A stretch of 64,000 nucleotides of DNA from Bryobacteraceae bacterium (GTDB lineage: Bacteria > Acidobacteriota > Terriglobia > Bryobacterales > Bryobacteraceae): assembly GCA_947458745.1 (NCBI GenBank), contig CANGYQ010000004.1, positions 310,001-374,000 on the forward strand. Direction: 5' to 3'. Under the pieces are notes generated by a model. The model did no database searches and was not told the origin of the DNA. It saw nothing but the letters and a program-made list of their open reading frames with translations. The position numbers and the translations under genes were made by a program. Of the stretch, positions 36,291 through 45,090 are shown one piece after another; the stretch's first letter is position 1, and every line of letters begins with the position of its first letter.

Positions 36291-38087
36291 ATGGCTGAAG
36301 AATTTCAACTCGACTTTTTGGGCGACCTGCGCCGCACCCATCATTGCGGCGCCTTGCGCCCGTCCGACGTCGGCAAGCGTGCCCTGATCATGGGCTGGGT
36401 GCACCGGGTCCGCGACCTGGGCGGACTACTGTTCATGCACATCCGCGACCGTGAGGGCATCACGCAGATCGTCTTCCGGTCGGAGCAGAATTCCGAGCTT
36501 CTCGCCAAAGCCGCACTGGTCCGCAGTGAGTATGTGGTGGCCTTTGAAGGCGAAGTGGAACTGCGCAGCAAGGAGACCATCAACCCCGCCATTGCCACCG
36601 GCGAAGTGGAGATTGTAGTCGACAAGCTCTGGATTCTGAACACGTCGAAGACGCCGCCCTTCCCGATGGAAGACAACGTCGACGTGCAGGAAGAGATGCG
36701 CCTGAAGTACCGCTATCTCGACCTGCGGCGTCCGCGCATGCAGCGCAACCTGATCATGCGGTCCAAGCTGGCCTTTGCGGTGCGCGAGTACATGTATGGC
36801 GCGGGTTTCCTGGAGTTGGAGACGCCGTTCCTCACCAAGTCCACGCCGGAGGGCTCGCGAGACTTCCTGGTGCCGTCACGCATGAACCAGGGCATGTTCT
36901 ACGCCCTGCCCCAGTCGCCGCAGATCTTTAAGCAGCTCTACATGGTGGCGGGCTACGAGAAGTATTTCCAGTTGGTCCGCTGCTTCCGCGACGAGGACCT
37001 GCGCGCCGACCGCCAGTACGAGTTCACGCAGATCGACGTCGAGATGAGCTTCCCGCAGCAGGAAACCATCTACGAGAACATTGAGCCGATGGTGAAGGCC
37101 GTCTGCAAAGCGGCCGGGTTCCCGCTGGACTACCAGTTCCCGCGCATGACCTACGCCGAGGCGATGGACCAGTACGGCAGCGACAAGCCGGACCTCCGCA
37201 TCCCGCGTTTCTGGCGCGTCGAGGATCTGTTTGCCAATGCTCCGGTGCCGATGACCTACCCGGGTCTGCCGCTGGTGGCGATCATCATCCCCAAAACCGG
37301 GCCGCTCTCCCGCAAGGAGCGCGACGACCTGAAGGCTTACGGCCAGGAAAAGGGTCTGCGCGTGTTCGACGACATGAAGCGCCTGGACCGGGACTTCCCC
37401 GAAGTGATGCCGCAGTTGCGGGAACGCATCGGCGCCACCGAGGAAGATCTGGTGCTGGTGTGCGGCTGGCCTAATGAAGTGAACGGCCACCGCCCGCAGG
37501 AGACCGTCCTGAAGGCTTGTGGCGACCTGCGCCTGCATGCCGCCCGCAAGTACAACGATCGGCACAAGCTGCTAGACCCCAAGGATCTGCGCTGGTTATG
37601 GGTAGTCGATTTCCCGATGTTTGAATGGGACGACGAAGACAACCGCTGGGTGGCCGCGCACCATCCCTTCACTTCGGTGAAGGATGAAGACCTACACTTT
37701 CTCGCCACCGAGCCCGGCCGGTGCCGCGCCAAGAGCTACGACATCGTGTTGAACGGCATTGAGCTGGCATCCGGATCGATCCGTATCCACCGGCAGGATG
37801 TGCAGTCGACAGTGTTCGATGCACTCGGCTTGTCGAAGGAAGAAGCGAAGAAGAAGTTCGGCTTCCTGCTGGAAGCGCTGGAATTCGGCGCTCCGCCGCA
37901 TGGGGGCATCGCGCTGGGCTTTGACCGCCTGGTGATGCTGCTGGCTGGCGAAGAGACGATCCGCGACGTGATCCCCTTCCCCAAGACTTCCAAGGGCACC
38001 GACCTGATGTGCGAAGCACCCAGCACGGTGGACGACAAGCAGTTGCGGGAGCTGGGTATTCAGCTGCGCGTGAAGCCGGGCAAGTAG
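36291..38087 (+). CDS. aspS: Aspartyl-tRNA synthetase
   Basis: A 598-residue bacterial-type class II synthetase: N-terminal OB-fold anticodon domain (about 20-120, GWVHRVRDLGGLLFMHIRDREG), catalytic core with FLVPSRMNQGMFYALPQSPQIFKQL, motif 2 FRDEDLRADRQYEFTQIDVEMSF, the GAD insertion (about 305-430) and motif 3 GFDRLVMLLAG. Whether it is discriminating or also makes Asp-tRNA(Asn) cannot be told, since gatCAB is outside the window. It is the last gene of the gamma-CA-hisS-aspS operon. Confidence 0.98.
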   Translation: MAEEFQLDFLGDLRRTHHCGALRPSDVGKRALIMGWVHRVRDLGGLLFMHIRDREGITQIVFRSEQNSELLAKAALVRSEYVVAFEGEVELRSKETINPAIATGEVEIVVDKLWILNTSKTPPFPMEDNVDVQEEMRLKYRYLDLRRPRMQRNLIMRSKLAFAVREYMYGAGFLELETPFLTKSTPEGSRDFLVPSRMNQGMFYALPQSPQIFKQLYMVAGYEKYFQLVRCFRDEDLRADRQYEFTQIDVEMSFPQQETIYENIEPMVKAVCKAAGFPLDYQFPRMTYAEAMDQYGSDKPDLRIPRFWRVEDLFANAPVPMTYPGLPLVAIIIPKTGPLSRKERDDLKAYGQEKGLRVFDDMKRLDRDFPEVMPQLRERIGATEEDLVLVCGWPNEVNGHRPQETVLKACGDLRLHAARKYNDRHKLLDPKDLRWLWVVDFPMFEWDDEDNRWVAAHHPFTSVKDEDLHFLATEPGRCRAKSYDIVLNGIELASGSIRIHRQDVQSTVFDALGLSKEEAKKKFGFLLEALEFGAPPHGGIALGFDRLVMLLAGEETIRDVIPFPKTSKGTDLMCEAPSTVDDKQLRELGIQLRVKPGK

Positions 38088-38152
38088 AGCCCGGCTAACG
38101 TCCTTTGAGCCAAAGTTCGGCGGCACCGGTCGCTGACGCGCGCTCTTCAGCA

Positions 38153-38191
38153 GTGACAGTCGGTCACGGAGCCGCTACTTCAAGGAGTAGC
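38153..38191. other. Two tandem hairpins between convergent aspS and Uma2 genes
   Basis: A 5-bp hairpin (GTGAC/GTCAC, 38153-38157 and 38163-38167) is followed by a 6-bp hairpin (GCTACT/AGTAGC, 38174-38179 and 38186-38191). They lie in the 117-bp gap between the ends of two convergent genes, as expected of bidirectional termination, but no T-run follows on either strand. Confidence 0.4.
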
Positions 38192-38204
38192 TCTGTACGA
38201 ACGG

Positions 38205-38777
38205 CTAAGCGTCGGCTGCGTTCTGGTAGATCTCCTCAATGGGCACCTCGATTCCGAGCGAGTCGAGGTTGACGGCCAATGAGGCGCTGGAGATGGTGCG
38301 CATTTGCCATTCGCCGCCGGGTGACCGAAACCAATGCTGGACCCACAGTACATCGGGTTCGATTAGCAGGATCTCCTGGATTGCCGGGTGTTCGCGGTAG
38401 GCCGGGAGCTTCAAGTCCACATCATGGCGGCGGGTGGCGGAGGAAAGCACCTCAGCAATGAGGTGCGGATTCAGCACCGTATCCCGCGACTCGTCCAGAT
38501 GTTCCACCGGCGGGCAGAGCACAGTGACATCCGGGTAAAAGTAGAGGGCTCCCGGCTTCACGAGCACACGTTGATCCGACCCTACAGCGCGACACCGTTT
38601 TCCGCGCAGTCCCACCACCAACGCCGAAAGTAGGTTGGCCGCAACAATGTTGTGCCGGGTACCCGCACCGGCCATGGCCAGGATGTTGCCATGCACAAAC
38701 TCGTGCTTCTGGGGAGATTCCGTTTCGTAGCGCAAGTACTGCGCCTCGGTAAACCGGAGAAGCGGAGCGGAGGCCAT
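38205..38777 (-). CDS. Uma2 (DUF820) family putative endonuclease
   Basis: A 190-residue protein of the Uma2 family with a PD-(D/E)xK nuclease fold: YFYPDVTVLCPP, LIAEVLSSATRRHDVDLKLPAYRE supply the Asp, Glu and Lys residues expected at the active site. Uma2 proteins are very numerous in cyanobacteria and acidobacteria and their physiological role is unclear; transposon-like or defence functions have been suggested. It lies 26 bp downstream of a PEP-CTERM gene on the same strand and converges with aspS. Confidence 0.92.
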   Translation of the reverse strand: MASAPLLRFTEAQYLRYETESPQKHEFVHGNILAMAGAGTRHNIVAANLLSALVVGLRGKRCRAVGSDQRVLVKPGALYFYPDVTVLCPPVEHLDESRDTVLNPHLIAEVLSSATRRHDVDLKLPAYREHPAIQEILLIEPDVLWVQHWFRSPGGEWQMRTISSASLAVNLDSLGIEVPIEEIYQNAADA

Positions 38778-38803
38778 GGCGCAATTCTATCAGCGGCAGC
38801 AGC

Positions 38804-39736
38804 CTATTTCAGGCGGCGGTAAAGGCCCAGCAGCACCAGCACGCCTCCGGCCAGCAGGTAGGTATCTGGCTCAGGCACGGGGGATGGGTTGGGGCCCGTG
38901 TAGATGGCCGCCATGTTGGAGATGCGGCCGGTGGAGTCGTAGGAGATCGGCGTCCACCCCGGTGAAGGGTCAAAATAGAGGGGCGCTTCGTTGCCGTCCA
39001 GCATCCCCGTGGTAAAGCCCAGGCTCGCCCCAAACGAGGTCAAGGTGGAGTTCTTCATGAACAGCCCGTGGTTGGACTTCGACGTCACCGCCACCGGGAG
39101 GAAGCCGTAGGGTGTCTCGTTGCCCAATAAGCCGTGTCCGGCAGCGAGGAAGCCGGGGGCGGTTGCTTCCGGGTCCGCTTCACCAGTGGCCGGATTGAAC
39201 CGTCCGATGCCGTCGTTGGATTGCGCCATCGCGTAGATGCCACCGCCGTTGGCGACGAAGTTGGCGATCAGGTTCTTCTGCAAGCGCAACTGTTCCAATT
39301 CAGCCCCGGTGAGAATACCGCCAAAGTCGCTGGCAACTACGATGGCGGAGTAGGCTCCCAGGTTCTGGAGTTCGGTCACCAGCCGGGCGGCGTCGGCGCG
39401 GACAAAATCCGTTCCCGGCGTGTAGCCGGCGTTCTTCAAGCCAATCTCACCATCAACGTGAAATGCCTTGTTGCCATTGATCTGGCCATTCGGCAGCTTC
39501 TCGACAAAAGGCGGGATGATGCTGGATTCCACAAACAGGAAAGGCTTCAGTGAACCATTACGGACCCAGCTAATCGACGTCCGGAGGAAGTCCTGCGCCG
39601 CGGCAGGATCATAGGTGTGCGGGCCGGGCTCAAAAGAAGCATGGTAGTCGGCGTCCAAATGGCTCACCAACATGCGACCAGCAAACGAGGGCGTAGCCCA
39701 AAGCAACGCCGCTAGCACCAACGCGAAATGTTTCAT
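38804..39736 (-). CDS. PEP-CTERM sorted secreted protein
   Basis: A 310-residue exported protein with a signal peptide (HFALVLAALLWATPSFAG) and a C-terminal sorting signal: VPEPDT, a hydrophobic helix (LLAGGVLVLLGL) and a basic tail YRRLK. Such proteins are processed by exosortase. The body has an alpha/beta pattern like a glutamine-amidotransferase-like fold (SAIVVASDFGGILTGAELEQL) but no obvious catalytic residues. ATG at 39736 is chosen; GTG at 39745 adds three residues. The upstream region holds a striking palindrome cluster. No exosortase gene is in the window. Confidence 0.87.
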   Translation of the reverse strand: MKHFALVLAALLWATPSFAGRMLVSHLDADYHASFEPGPHTYDPAAAQDFLRTSISWVRNGSLKPFLFVESSIIPPFVEKLPNGQINGNKAFHVDGEIGLKNAGYTPGTDFVRADAARLVTELQNLGAYSAIVVASDFGGILTGAELEQLRLQKNLIANFVANGGGIYAMAQSNDGIGRFNPATGEADPEATAPGFLAAGHGLLGNETPYGFLPVAVTSKSNHGLFMKNSTLTSFGASLGFTTGMLDGNEAPLYFDPSPGWTPISYDSTGRISNMAAIYTGPNPSPVPEPDTYLLAGGVLVLLGLYRRLK

Positions 39737-39780
39737 CTGATTCACTAAGCGTACGTTCGCATGAAGGGGCCATCACATTC

Positions 39781-39838
39781 GATCCCCAGACGGTACCATC
39801 CAGTACCAGGCGTAAATGGGGATCTCCCAGTACTTCCG
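39781..39838 (-). promoter_or_regulatory. Palindrome cluster upstream of the PEP-CTERM gene
   Basis: Within about 55 bp, 45-100 bp upstream of the PEP-CTERM start, lie GGTACC (39792-39797), AGTACC (39802-39807), TGGG-GATCT-CCCA (39817-39829) and CAGTACT (39828-39834), plus GATCCCCAG (39781-39789). On the minus strand these read as repeated TACTGGG, GGTACTGG and CTGGGGATC units. This density of related short palindromes looks like an array of operator sites for a dimeric regulator. The regulator is not identified. Confidence 0.45.
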
Positions 39839-40022
39839 TTGTATAGCAGCCCACCCGGGCCTCACTGGAAAGAAAAGCAACGGACTGATCCTAAGGAAGT
39901 TCGCCCACCCTATCGGTGAGACGAAAACGGCCGTCTTACGGATTCAGCAATCGGAGAAAAAACTTTGGGGTAGCGCTGATTGGTGAATCAACGGCTACCC
40001 CTTGATGCTGCGGGAGAAGAAA

Positions 40023-41387
40023 CTACGCCTTGGTGGGCTTGTCGGACACCTTCCAGGTCTTGTCGTCGAAGTAGAGAACCTTGCCCTGGCGGTAGCTCTG
40101 CACGGCCATGGTGATCAACACCTGAGCCCGGGCAGCGGTATCGACATCCAGCGTCGGCTTTTGACGGCTGCGCATGCAATCCAGGAAGTTGCCGACGTGC
40201 GTGGGCATGGTGGGATTGTCGGCCACCGGGATCTTGATCTCGTCCTTGCCTTCAAACTTCGCTTCCAGCTCCGGCACGACAAACTTGCCGCCGCGGGCCT
40301 TTTCGGCTTTCAGGGTGATAAAGGGCGAGTAGCCCTCAAAGCGGCCATGCTCCACCATGGTGAGCGACGCGCCGTGGCCGCGGATCAGGCCGGGGATGTG
40401 CTGCGAATTCGCCATGGAGCTGCTCAGCACCAGGCTGTGGCCCTTGGCATACTCGCCGATCAGGTGGAACGTATCTGGCACTTCGCGATCCGGCTTGGTC
40501 GGGTCTTCCGGCAGTTTCGAGAAGCTATAGATGCCGCCGCCCGACATGACGCGGTGGGGGAACTGAGGCTCACCCCAGCAGATGTTCATCGGAGCGACGA
40601 CGTGGAAGAACAAGTCCGTGGCGATGCCGCCGGAATAATCCCAGTACTTGCGGAAGCGGAAAAAGCGGTCCGCACCCATGTCCTTCACCCAGTCCCGCTT
40701 GGTGGCATTGCCCAACCACATCTTCCAGTCGATGTAGTTTTCGCCCTTGCCGTCCGGACCGGCTTCCTTGTCGATGGGCCAGTTCCACTCGCCCTCAATC
40801 GAGTTGCGGTGGTAGCTGCCCTGGCTCATGATCATGGGGCCGATCATGCCTTCGCCGATGGCCCTCTTGGCCTGGTGCCACTGGTCGCCCGAGGTGGTCT
40901 GTGAACCGACCTGCAGAATGCGCTTGGTTTCGCGAACCGTTTCCGACAACCGGCGCGCTTCGTCCACCGTGTGGCACATCGGCTTTTCCAGGTAGACGTC
41001 CTTACCGGCGTCCATGGCGGCCAAAGCGATGGGAGCATGCCAGTGGTCCGGCGTGGCGACAATCACGGCATCGATGTCAGACTTCGAGAGCACCTCGCGG
41101 TAGTCCAGAGTGCCGTCGCACTTGTAGGCGTCCTTGCCCTTGTTGACACGCTTCTGGTAGACGTCGCACACCATCGCGATGCGGGCATTTCCCTTGCCTT
41201 CGCCCACTTTCGAGAACTCGCGCGCCACATAAAAGCCGCGTCCGCCGGTGCCGATGACACCGACATTGATACGGTCATTCGCTCCCAGGACGCGCCCGGA
41301 GGCGGCCGGCTTGGCAGCGGCAAAAGACTTCGCGGTGACGCCCAAGGCACCCGCGGTAGCTAAAAATTCCCGGCGATTCGACGGCAT
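40023..41387 (-). CDS. Tat-exported Gfo/Idh/MocA family oxidoreductase
   Basis: A 454-residue protein with a Tat signal ([19 protein letters not shown]), a Rossmann domain ([18 protein letters not shown], residues about 41-58), the EKP catalytic motif ([17 protein letters not shown]) and a long C-terminal substrate domain ([19 protein letters not shown]). The EKP motif is intact, unlike that of the other Gfo/Idh gene at 4006-5022. Tat-exported members act on sugars in the periplasm and are frequent in planctomycetes and acidobacteria. It stands alone on the minus strand; its exact substrate is unknown. Confidence 0.9.
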   Translation of the reverse strand: MPSNRREFLATAGALGVTAKSFAAAKPAASGRVLGANDRINVGVIGTGGRGFYVAREFSKVGEGKGNARIAMVCDVYQKRVNKGKDAYKCDGTLDYREVLSKSDIDAVIVATPDHWHAPIALAAMDAGKDVYLEKPMCHTVDEARRLSETVRETKRILQVGSQTTSGDQWHQAKRAIGEGMIGPMIMSQGSYHRNSIEGEWNWPIDKEAGPDGKGENYIDWKMWLGNATKRDWVKDMGADRFFRFRKYWDYSGGIATDLFFHVVAPMNICWGEPQFPHRVMSGGGIYSFSKLPEDPTKPDREVPDTFHLIGEYAKGHSLVLSSSMANSQHIPGLIRGHGASLTMVEHGRFEGYSPFITLKAEKARGGKFVVPELEAKFEGKDEIKIPVADNPTMPTHVGNFLDCMRSRQKPTLDVDTAARAQVLITMAVQSYRQGKVLYFDDKTWKVSDKPTKA

Positions 41388-41751
41388 AATCTAGACCTCC
41401 AAACCCACCATCTTAGCTCAGAATGGATGCTACCCATTCACGTTCGGCAAAAAAGAAATGGCGCTGGGCACCAGAAGTGCTGAGCACCGCTCGTCTAAAG
41501 GGCGATCGCGCCGGAGCTACTGGAGGTAGCCCCGGTTTACGGTCCCGTTGTCGAAGTTGTTGTTGATCGAGTCAACGACGGAATTCAGCGAGCTGCGAGC
41601 TCGGCAAGAATCCGTGCCGAGCGCTACCCGGCAAACCTTCGCACTCGGTGTTCGTTACGTGGAAGAACGCGGGGCGAGCGTCCGGCTGGAATGCGCGGCA
41701 TCCTTGCGGCAAGTCCTTCTCAGCAGAATCTGATTGGTTCGTCGGGCGGCC
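41388..41751. other. 364-bp non-coding gap with two hairpins
   Basis: No convincing gene lies between the oxidoreductase start and the nitrite/sulfite reductase stop. A short open frame (41548-41733) has no recognisable motif and a non-ATG start. Two structures stand out. At 41511-41535 a 10-bp stem with one A-C mismatch (CCGGAGCTAC/GTAGCCCCGG) has a 5-nt loop. At 41599-41622 there is a perfect 8-bp stem (GCTCGGCA/TGCCGAGC) with an 8-nt loop. They may act at the 3' end of the reductase transcript or the 5' side of the oxidoreductase. Confidence 0.4.
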
Positions 41752-43527
41752 CTAGACCGCGCATTCGCCGCGGCCAAGTTGCAGCGAGAACTCTTCGTCA
41801 TCGCCCCAGTCACGATACATCTCGGGCGCGATCTCGATGGGCTTGGCCAGGTCGGCCGTCATGGAGCGGAACGTTTCCACCTTGTGACGAAGCACGTAGC
41901 CGCGGAAGCTTTCGCCTTCTGCCCGGTTGGCCCGGTAGTGGTCGAGCACGCGCGTCATCGCCACCGGGGCGGAGCGCGCCGGAATCGACTGGATGGCCAG
42001 CCCGAACCGCATCGTGCCGTCGGAATCTAAACCGCCCCCCAGCAGCATCTGGTAATAGGGGATTTCCTTGCCATTGATCTTGCGGGCGTTACCGTAGAAC
42101 CCGAAATCACCAATCCAGTGCTGGCCGCAGGCATTGGGACAGCCCGATGCTCGGATCCGCAAATGCTCAATCTGCGCGTCCGGTTGCTGGCTGAGGTAAT
42201 CGCGCACGGTGGAGGACAGCGCGTCACCCAGGTTCATCGTCTTGGTCAGCGCCAGATTGCAGGAGTAGGCTCCCGGGCAGGTGACCACATCATCCAGGTC
42301 GCCGGGGCCTACATCGGCCAGGGCGTAGCGCTTCAGCAGCGAATAGACCTGTTTCAGCCGGTCCAGCGGAACAAAGGCGACGTGGGCGTTCTGGTCAATG
42401 CCCAGCCGCACCAGGTTGTCGCCCGATTCCCGGGCCACCCGCGCAATCACGCGCATCTGTTCGGAGGTCAGGTTGCCTTGCGACACCCGGATGGTGACGA
42501 TGGCGAAGCCGTCCTGCTTCTGGCGGCGGATGTTCTTGTCGAGCCACCGGTCATACTCCGGGTCGCTGGCTCCATTCAACACGGGCAGCGAAGCACCGTC
42601 GCGCGGCAAGGACGGATTCGTCTCAAAGGCACCGAAACCTTCCGGAACGGCCTCCGGCACCGGCACACCGCCGTTGGCCAGAATGTCGGCGAACTGTTCT
42701 TCCACCTTCTCCTTGAACCAGTCCCAGCCACGTTCGCGGATCACAAACTTCAGGCGCGCCTTGTTGCGGTTAGAGCGGTTGCCATGCAGGTTAAAGATCC
42801 TGACCACCGCCTCACAGCGCTGCACCAGCATCTCTACCGGCAGAAACTCATCCAACACTCGCGCTTCACTCGGCAGCGGACCCAGGCCCCCACCGGCCAC
42901 GACACGGAAGCCTTTGCGGCCATCCACGATCTTGGCGGTAAAGCCCAGGTCGTGAATTTCGCCCGCCATGTCATCATCGTCCGACCCGGCAAACGCGATC
43001 TTGAACTTGCGCGGCAGGTTGTCGGTCAGCTCTTGATGCAAAAACGCAAACGCCGCTTGACGCATATACGGCCGGACGTCGAACACTTCGTTCTCGAGCA
43101 AGCCCGCCAAGGGTGAGCCCGTCACGTTACGCACCGTGTTGTAGCAGGCTTCCCGCGTCGTCAACCGGGCATCGGCCAGCCGGTGCAAAAGATCGGCGAC
43201 GCGCGGCAACGGAATGAAGTGATACTGCAAATTCTGTCGCGTGGTTAGATGGCCCTTCCCACCCGCGAACTCGTCGGAAATGTCGGCCATCACGTCCAAC
43301 TGATGCGACAGCAACTGCCCGCCCGGCACCTTGGTCCGGATCATGTGGACATCGGGTTGACGCTGGCCATAGACGCCGCGCCGCAGACGGGCGGCCCGGA
43401 AGTCGTCCGCGCTGAGAGTTCCCGCCAGGAATTCCAGGGCCTGGCCACGGAAGGCTTCGATGTCCGCACGGACCTGCTGTTCGTAGGAGTGTTCCAGTAA
43501 AGTGGGGTCTGCCGCAATACCGCTCAT
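41752..43527 (-). CDS. Ferredoxin-type nitrite/sulfite reductase (siroheme, [4Fe-4S])
   Basis: A 591-residue enzyme with two ferredoxin-like (NiR/SiR N) domains and two siroheme-binding domains. Cluster/siroheme cysteines are in CPGAYSC (C-x5-C) and CPNAC (C-x3-C), the latter in ASGCPNACGQHWIGDFGF. The reaction is six-electron reduction of nitrite to ammonia or sulfite to sulfide, using ferredoxin. The N-terminal LTTRQNLQYHFIPL block is typical. ATG at 43527 (MSGIAADPTLL) is preceded by AGGGA; upstream extension has no family match. The ferredoxin gene lies 114 bp upstream on the same strand, a plausible electron donor. Confidence 0.9.
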   Translation of the reverse strand: MSGIAADPTLLEHSYEQQVRADIEAFRGQALEFLAGTLSADDFRAARLRRGVYGQRQPDVHMIRTKVPGGQLLSHQLDVMADISDEFAGGKGHLTTRQNLQYHFIPLPRVADLLHRLADARLTTREACYNTVRNVTGSPLAGLLENEVFDVRPYMRQAAFAFLHQELTDNLPRKFKIAFAGSDDDDMAGEIHDLGFTAKIVDGRKGFRVVAGGGLGPLPSEARVLDEFLPVEMLVQRCEAVVRIFNLHGNRSNRNKARLKFVIRERGWDWFKEKVEEQFADILANGGVPVPEAVPEGFGAFETNPSLPRDGASLPVLNGASDPEYDRWLDKNIRRQKQDGFAIVTIRVSQGNLTSEQMRVIARVARESGDNLVRLGIDQNAHVAFVPLDRLKQVYSLLKRYALADVGPGDLDDVVTCPGAYSCNLALTKTMNLGDALSSTVRDYLSQQPDAQIEHLRIRASGCPNACGQHWIGDFGFYGNARKINGKEIPYYQMLLGGGLDSDGTMRFGLAIQSIPARSAPVAMTRVLDHYRANRAEGESFRGYVLRHKVETFRSMTADLAKPIEIAPEMYRDWGDDEEFSLQLGRGECAV

Positions 43528-43641
43528 TATCCCTGGAGAATACCAGATTTCGACCCTGGAGGGCACCTCGACGGGCCGATTGCCGGCGTGCCGCCTGGCT
43601 ACAGCGCGCAAAGTAAATGAGACGGGAGCGGCTAGCGCAGT

Positions 43642-44067
43642 TCAGCGGGAAGGGGCGGTCGCGTCCGTGGTGGGCAAGGGCCGCGTGGCGAAGGCGTATT
43701 CCGCCACCGGCTCGCCGCCGATCAGATGCCGCTGGATGATCAACTCCAGCACCTCCGGCGTCGCCGAGTGGTACCAGGTGCCTTCCGGGTAGACCACCGC
43801 AATGGGCCCGCCTTCGCACACCCGCAGGCAATTGGCCTTGGACCGGAAGACGCACGCCGGGCCGCCATCGCCCAGCAGCTTCAGTTCCTTGAGCCGCGCT
43901 TTCAAAAACTCCCAGGAGCGGACGCCTTCTTCGCGGGCGCAGCACTTGGCCTCCGTCTGTTCCGCGCACAAAAATACATGGCGCTCAATCTGGCCGATCT
44001 TCAGCGCTTGGGCCAACTTCTCCAGGCGCGCCAGATCAACGGGACGGGGTGCGGGCTGATCACTCAT
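43642..44067 (-). CDS. Thioredoxin-like [2Fe-2S] ferredoxin
   Basis: A 141-residue protein resembling the (2Fe-2S) ferredoxins of thioredoxin-like fold: [15 protein letters not shown] near the N-terminus and [24 protein letters not shown] near residue 85. The four likely ligands are Cys in FLC, KCC and CLRVC. These ferredoxins donate electrons to various reductases. ATG at 44067 (MSDQPAPRP) is selected; upstream residues add nothing. The C-terminal 20 residues are Thr/Pro/Arg-rich and beyond the domain. It is directly upstream of the siroheme reductase on the same strand. Confidence 0.9.
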   Translation of the reverse strand: MSDQPAPRPVDLARLEKLAQALKIGQIERHVFLCAEQTEAKCCAREEGVRSWEFLKARLKELKLLGDGGPACVFRSKANCLRVCEGGPIAVVYPEGTWYHSATPEVLELIIQRHLIGGEPVAEYAFATRPLPTTDATAPSR

Positions 44068-44105
44068 GGTTCCAATATGCCGCAATCGCCGGACCCGCTG
44101 GAGCC

Positions 44106-45050
44106 TCAGCCAGGAATCGCCAACAGTTGCCGTACTGACGGAGTCTCCAGATCGGCTTTGGCGACTTGCTGCACCGGCACATCCACCTTCCGCTCCGGCG
44201 TCTCCCCGCGGCGCTTACGCACCAGGGACCGCACGGCCTCATAGCCTAGCTTGGCCGCATCCTGCACCATCATCCGGTCGATGGTGCCATCACGCAAAGC
44301 GGCCACGTGGGATTCACTGGAATCAAAAGTCACCAGCTTGACCTTGCCCGACAGGCCGCGAGACTTAATGGCCTGGATAGCGCCCAGCGAAGCCGCTTCG
44401 CTTGAGGCAAACATTCCGCTCAACCGCGGGTGCGCGGTGAGAATGTTTTCCGCCGCCGCCCGGGCGCGCGCGGGATCCGCCATGCTGTACTGTTGCGCCA
44501 CCAACCGCACCGCTGTGTGATCGGCTGCCAGCGTCGAAGCGAACCCGGTCTCGCGCAGGCCCGTGGAGGTACCACCAGGCTTCTGCATGATAATGGCGAC
44601 ATCGCCCGGCCCGGCCACCAGGCCCGCCAGCGCGTGGGCCGCCGCTTGTCCAGCGCCGCGATTGTCGGTGGCGATAAAGCTGACGTAGCCTTCCGTGTTA
44701 ACACCGGAATCGAAGATGGTCACCGGAATGCCGCTTTTGATGACTCGCTCCACCGGCGCGGCCAACGCTCGCTCATCGGTGGCTGAGAGGGCGATGGCGT
44801 CGACGCGCTGGGCCAGCATCGAATCAAGAATCTGGATCTGCCGGCTATGGTCGGTCTCATCATGCGGGCCGTTCCACAGCACTTCGACGCCAAACTCCTG
44901 GGCCGCCCGGTCCACGCCCTGCCGGACCGTGAGGAAGAACAGATGGGAAGTGGCTTTGGGGATCACCCCGATGCGGATACGCTGCTGCCGGTTACAGGCC
45001 ATCAATACAGAAGCCGTACCGGTCCCGATCATTTGCCGCCGTGAGAGCAT
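44106..45050 (-). CDS. Tat-exported lipoprotein, sugar-type periplasmic binding protein
   Basis: A 314-residue substrate-binding protein of the RbsB/LacI-like family. The N-terminus has SRRQMIG (twin-arginine) and a lipobox LMAC with Cys19, suggesting a Tat-exported lipoprotein. The binding domain follows: [61 protein letters not shown] and [11 protein letters not shown]. Sugar or inositol binding is typical of this family. No permease or ATPase gene is nearby. It lies 40 bp downstream of a hybrid histidine kinase, and the ferredoxin gene begins 38 bp after its stop. ATG at 45050 is chosen because it directly precedes the Tat signal. Confidence 0.86.
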   Translation of the reverse strand: MLSRRQMIGTGTASVLMACNRQQRIRIGVIPKATSHLFFLTVRQGVDRAAQEFGVEVLWNGPHDETDHSRQIQILDSMLAQRVDAIALSATDERALAAPVERVIKSGIPVTIFDSGVNTEGYVSFIATDNRGAGQAAAHALAGLVAGPGDVAIIMQKPGGTSTGLRETGFASTLAADHTAVRLVAQQYSMADPARARAAAENILTAHPRLSGMFASSEAASLGAIQAIKSRGLSGKVKLVTFDSSESHVAALRDGTIDRMMVQDAAKLGYEAVRSLVRKRRGETPERKVDVPVQQVAKADLETPSVRQLLAIPG

Positions 45051-45090
45051 CCCTGGATGATATGACGACGCGAATAGGTGGACCGGACCG

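Noticed and set aside
41548-41733. Small plus-strand open frame in the 364-bp gap
   Set aside because: No ATG start, no recognisable motif and no ribosome-binding site; it spans a hairpin. Treated as non-coding.
44106-45050. Reading the binding protein as part of a sugar ABC importer
   Set aside because: No permease or ATPase gene is adjacent; both neighbours are a hybrid kinase and a ferredoxin. The importer reading is not excluded genome-wide but has no local support.
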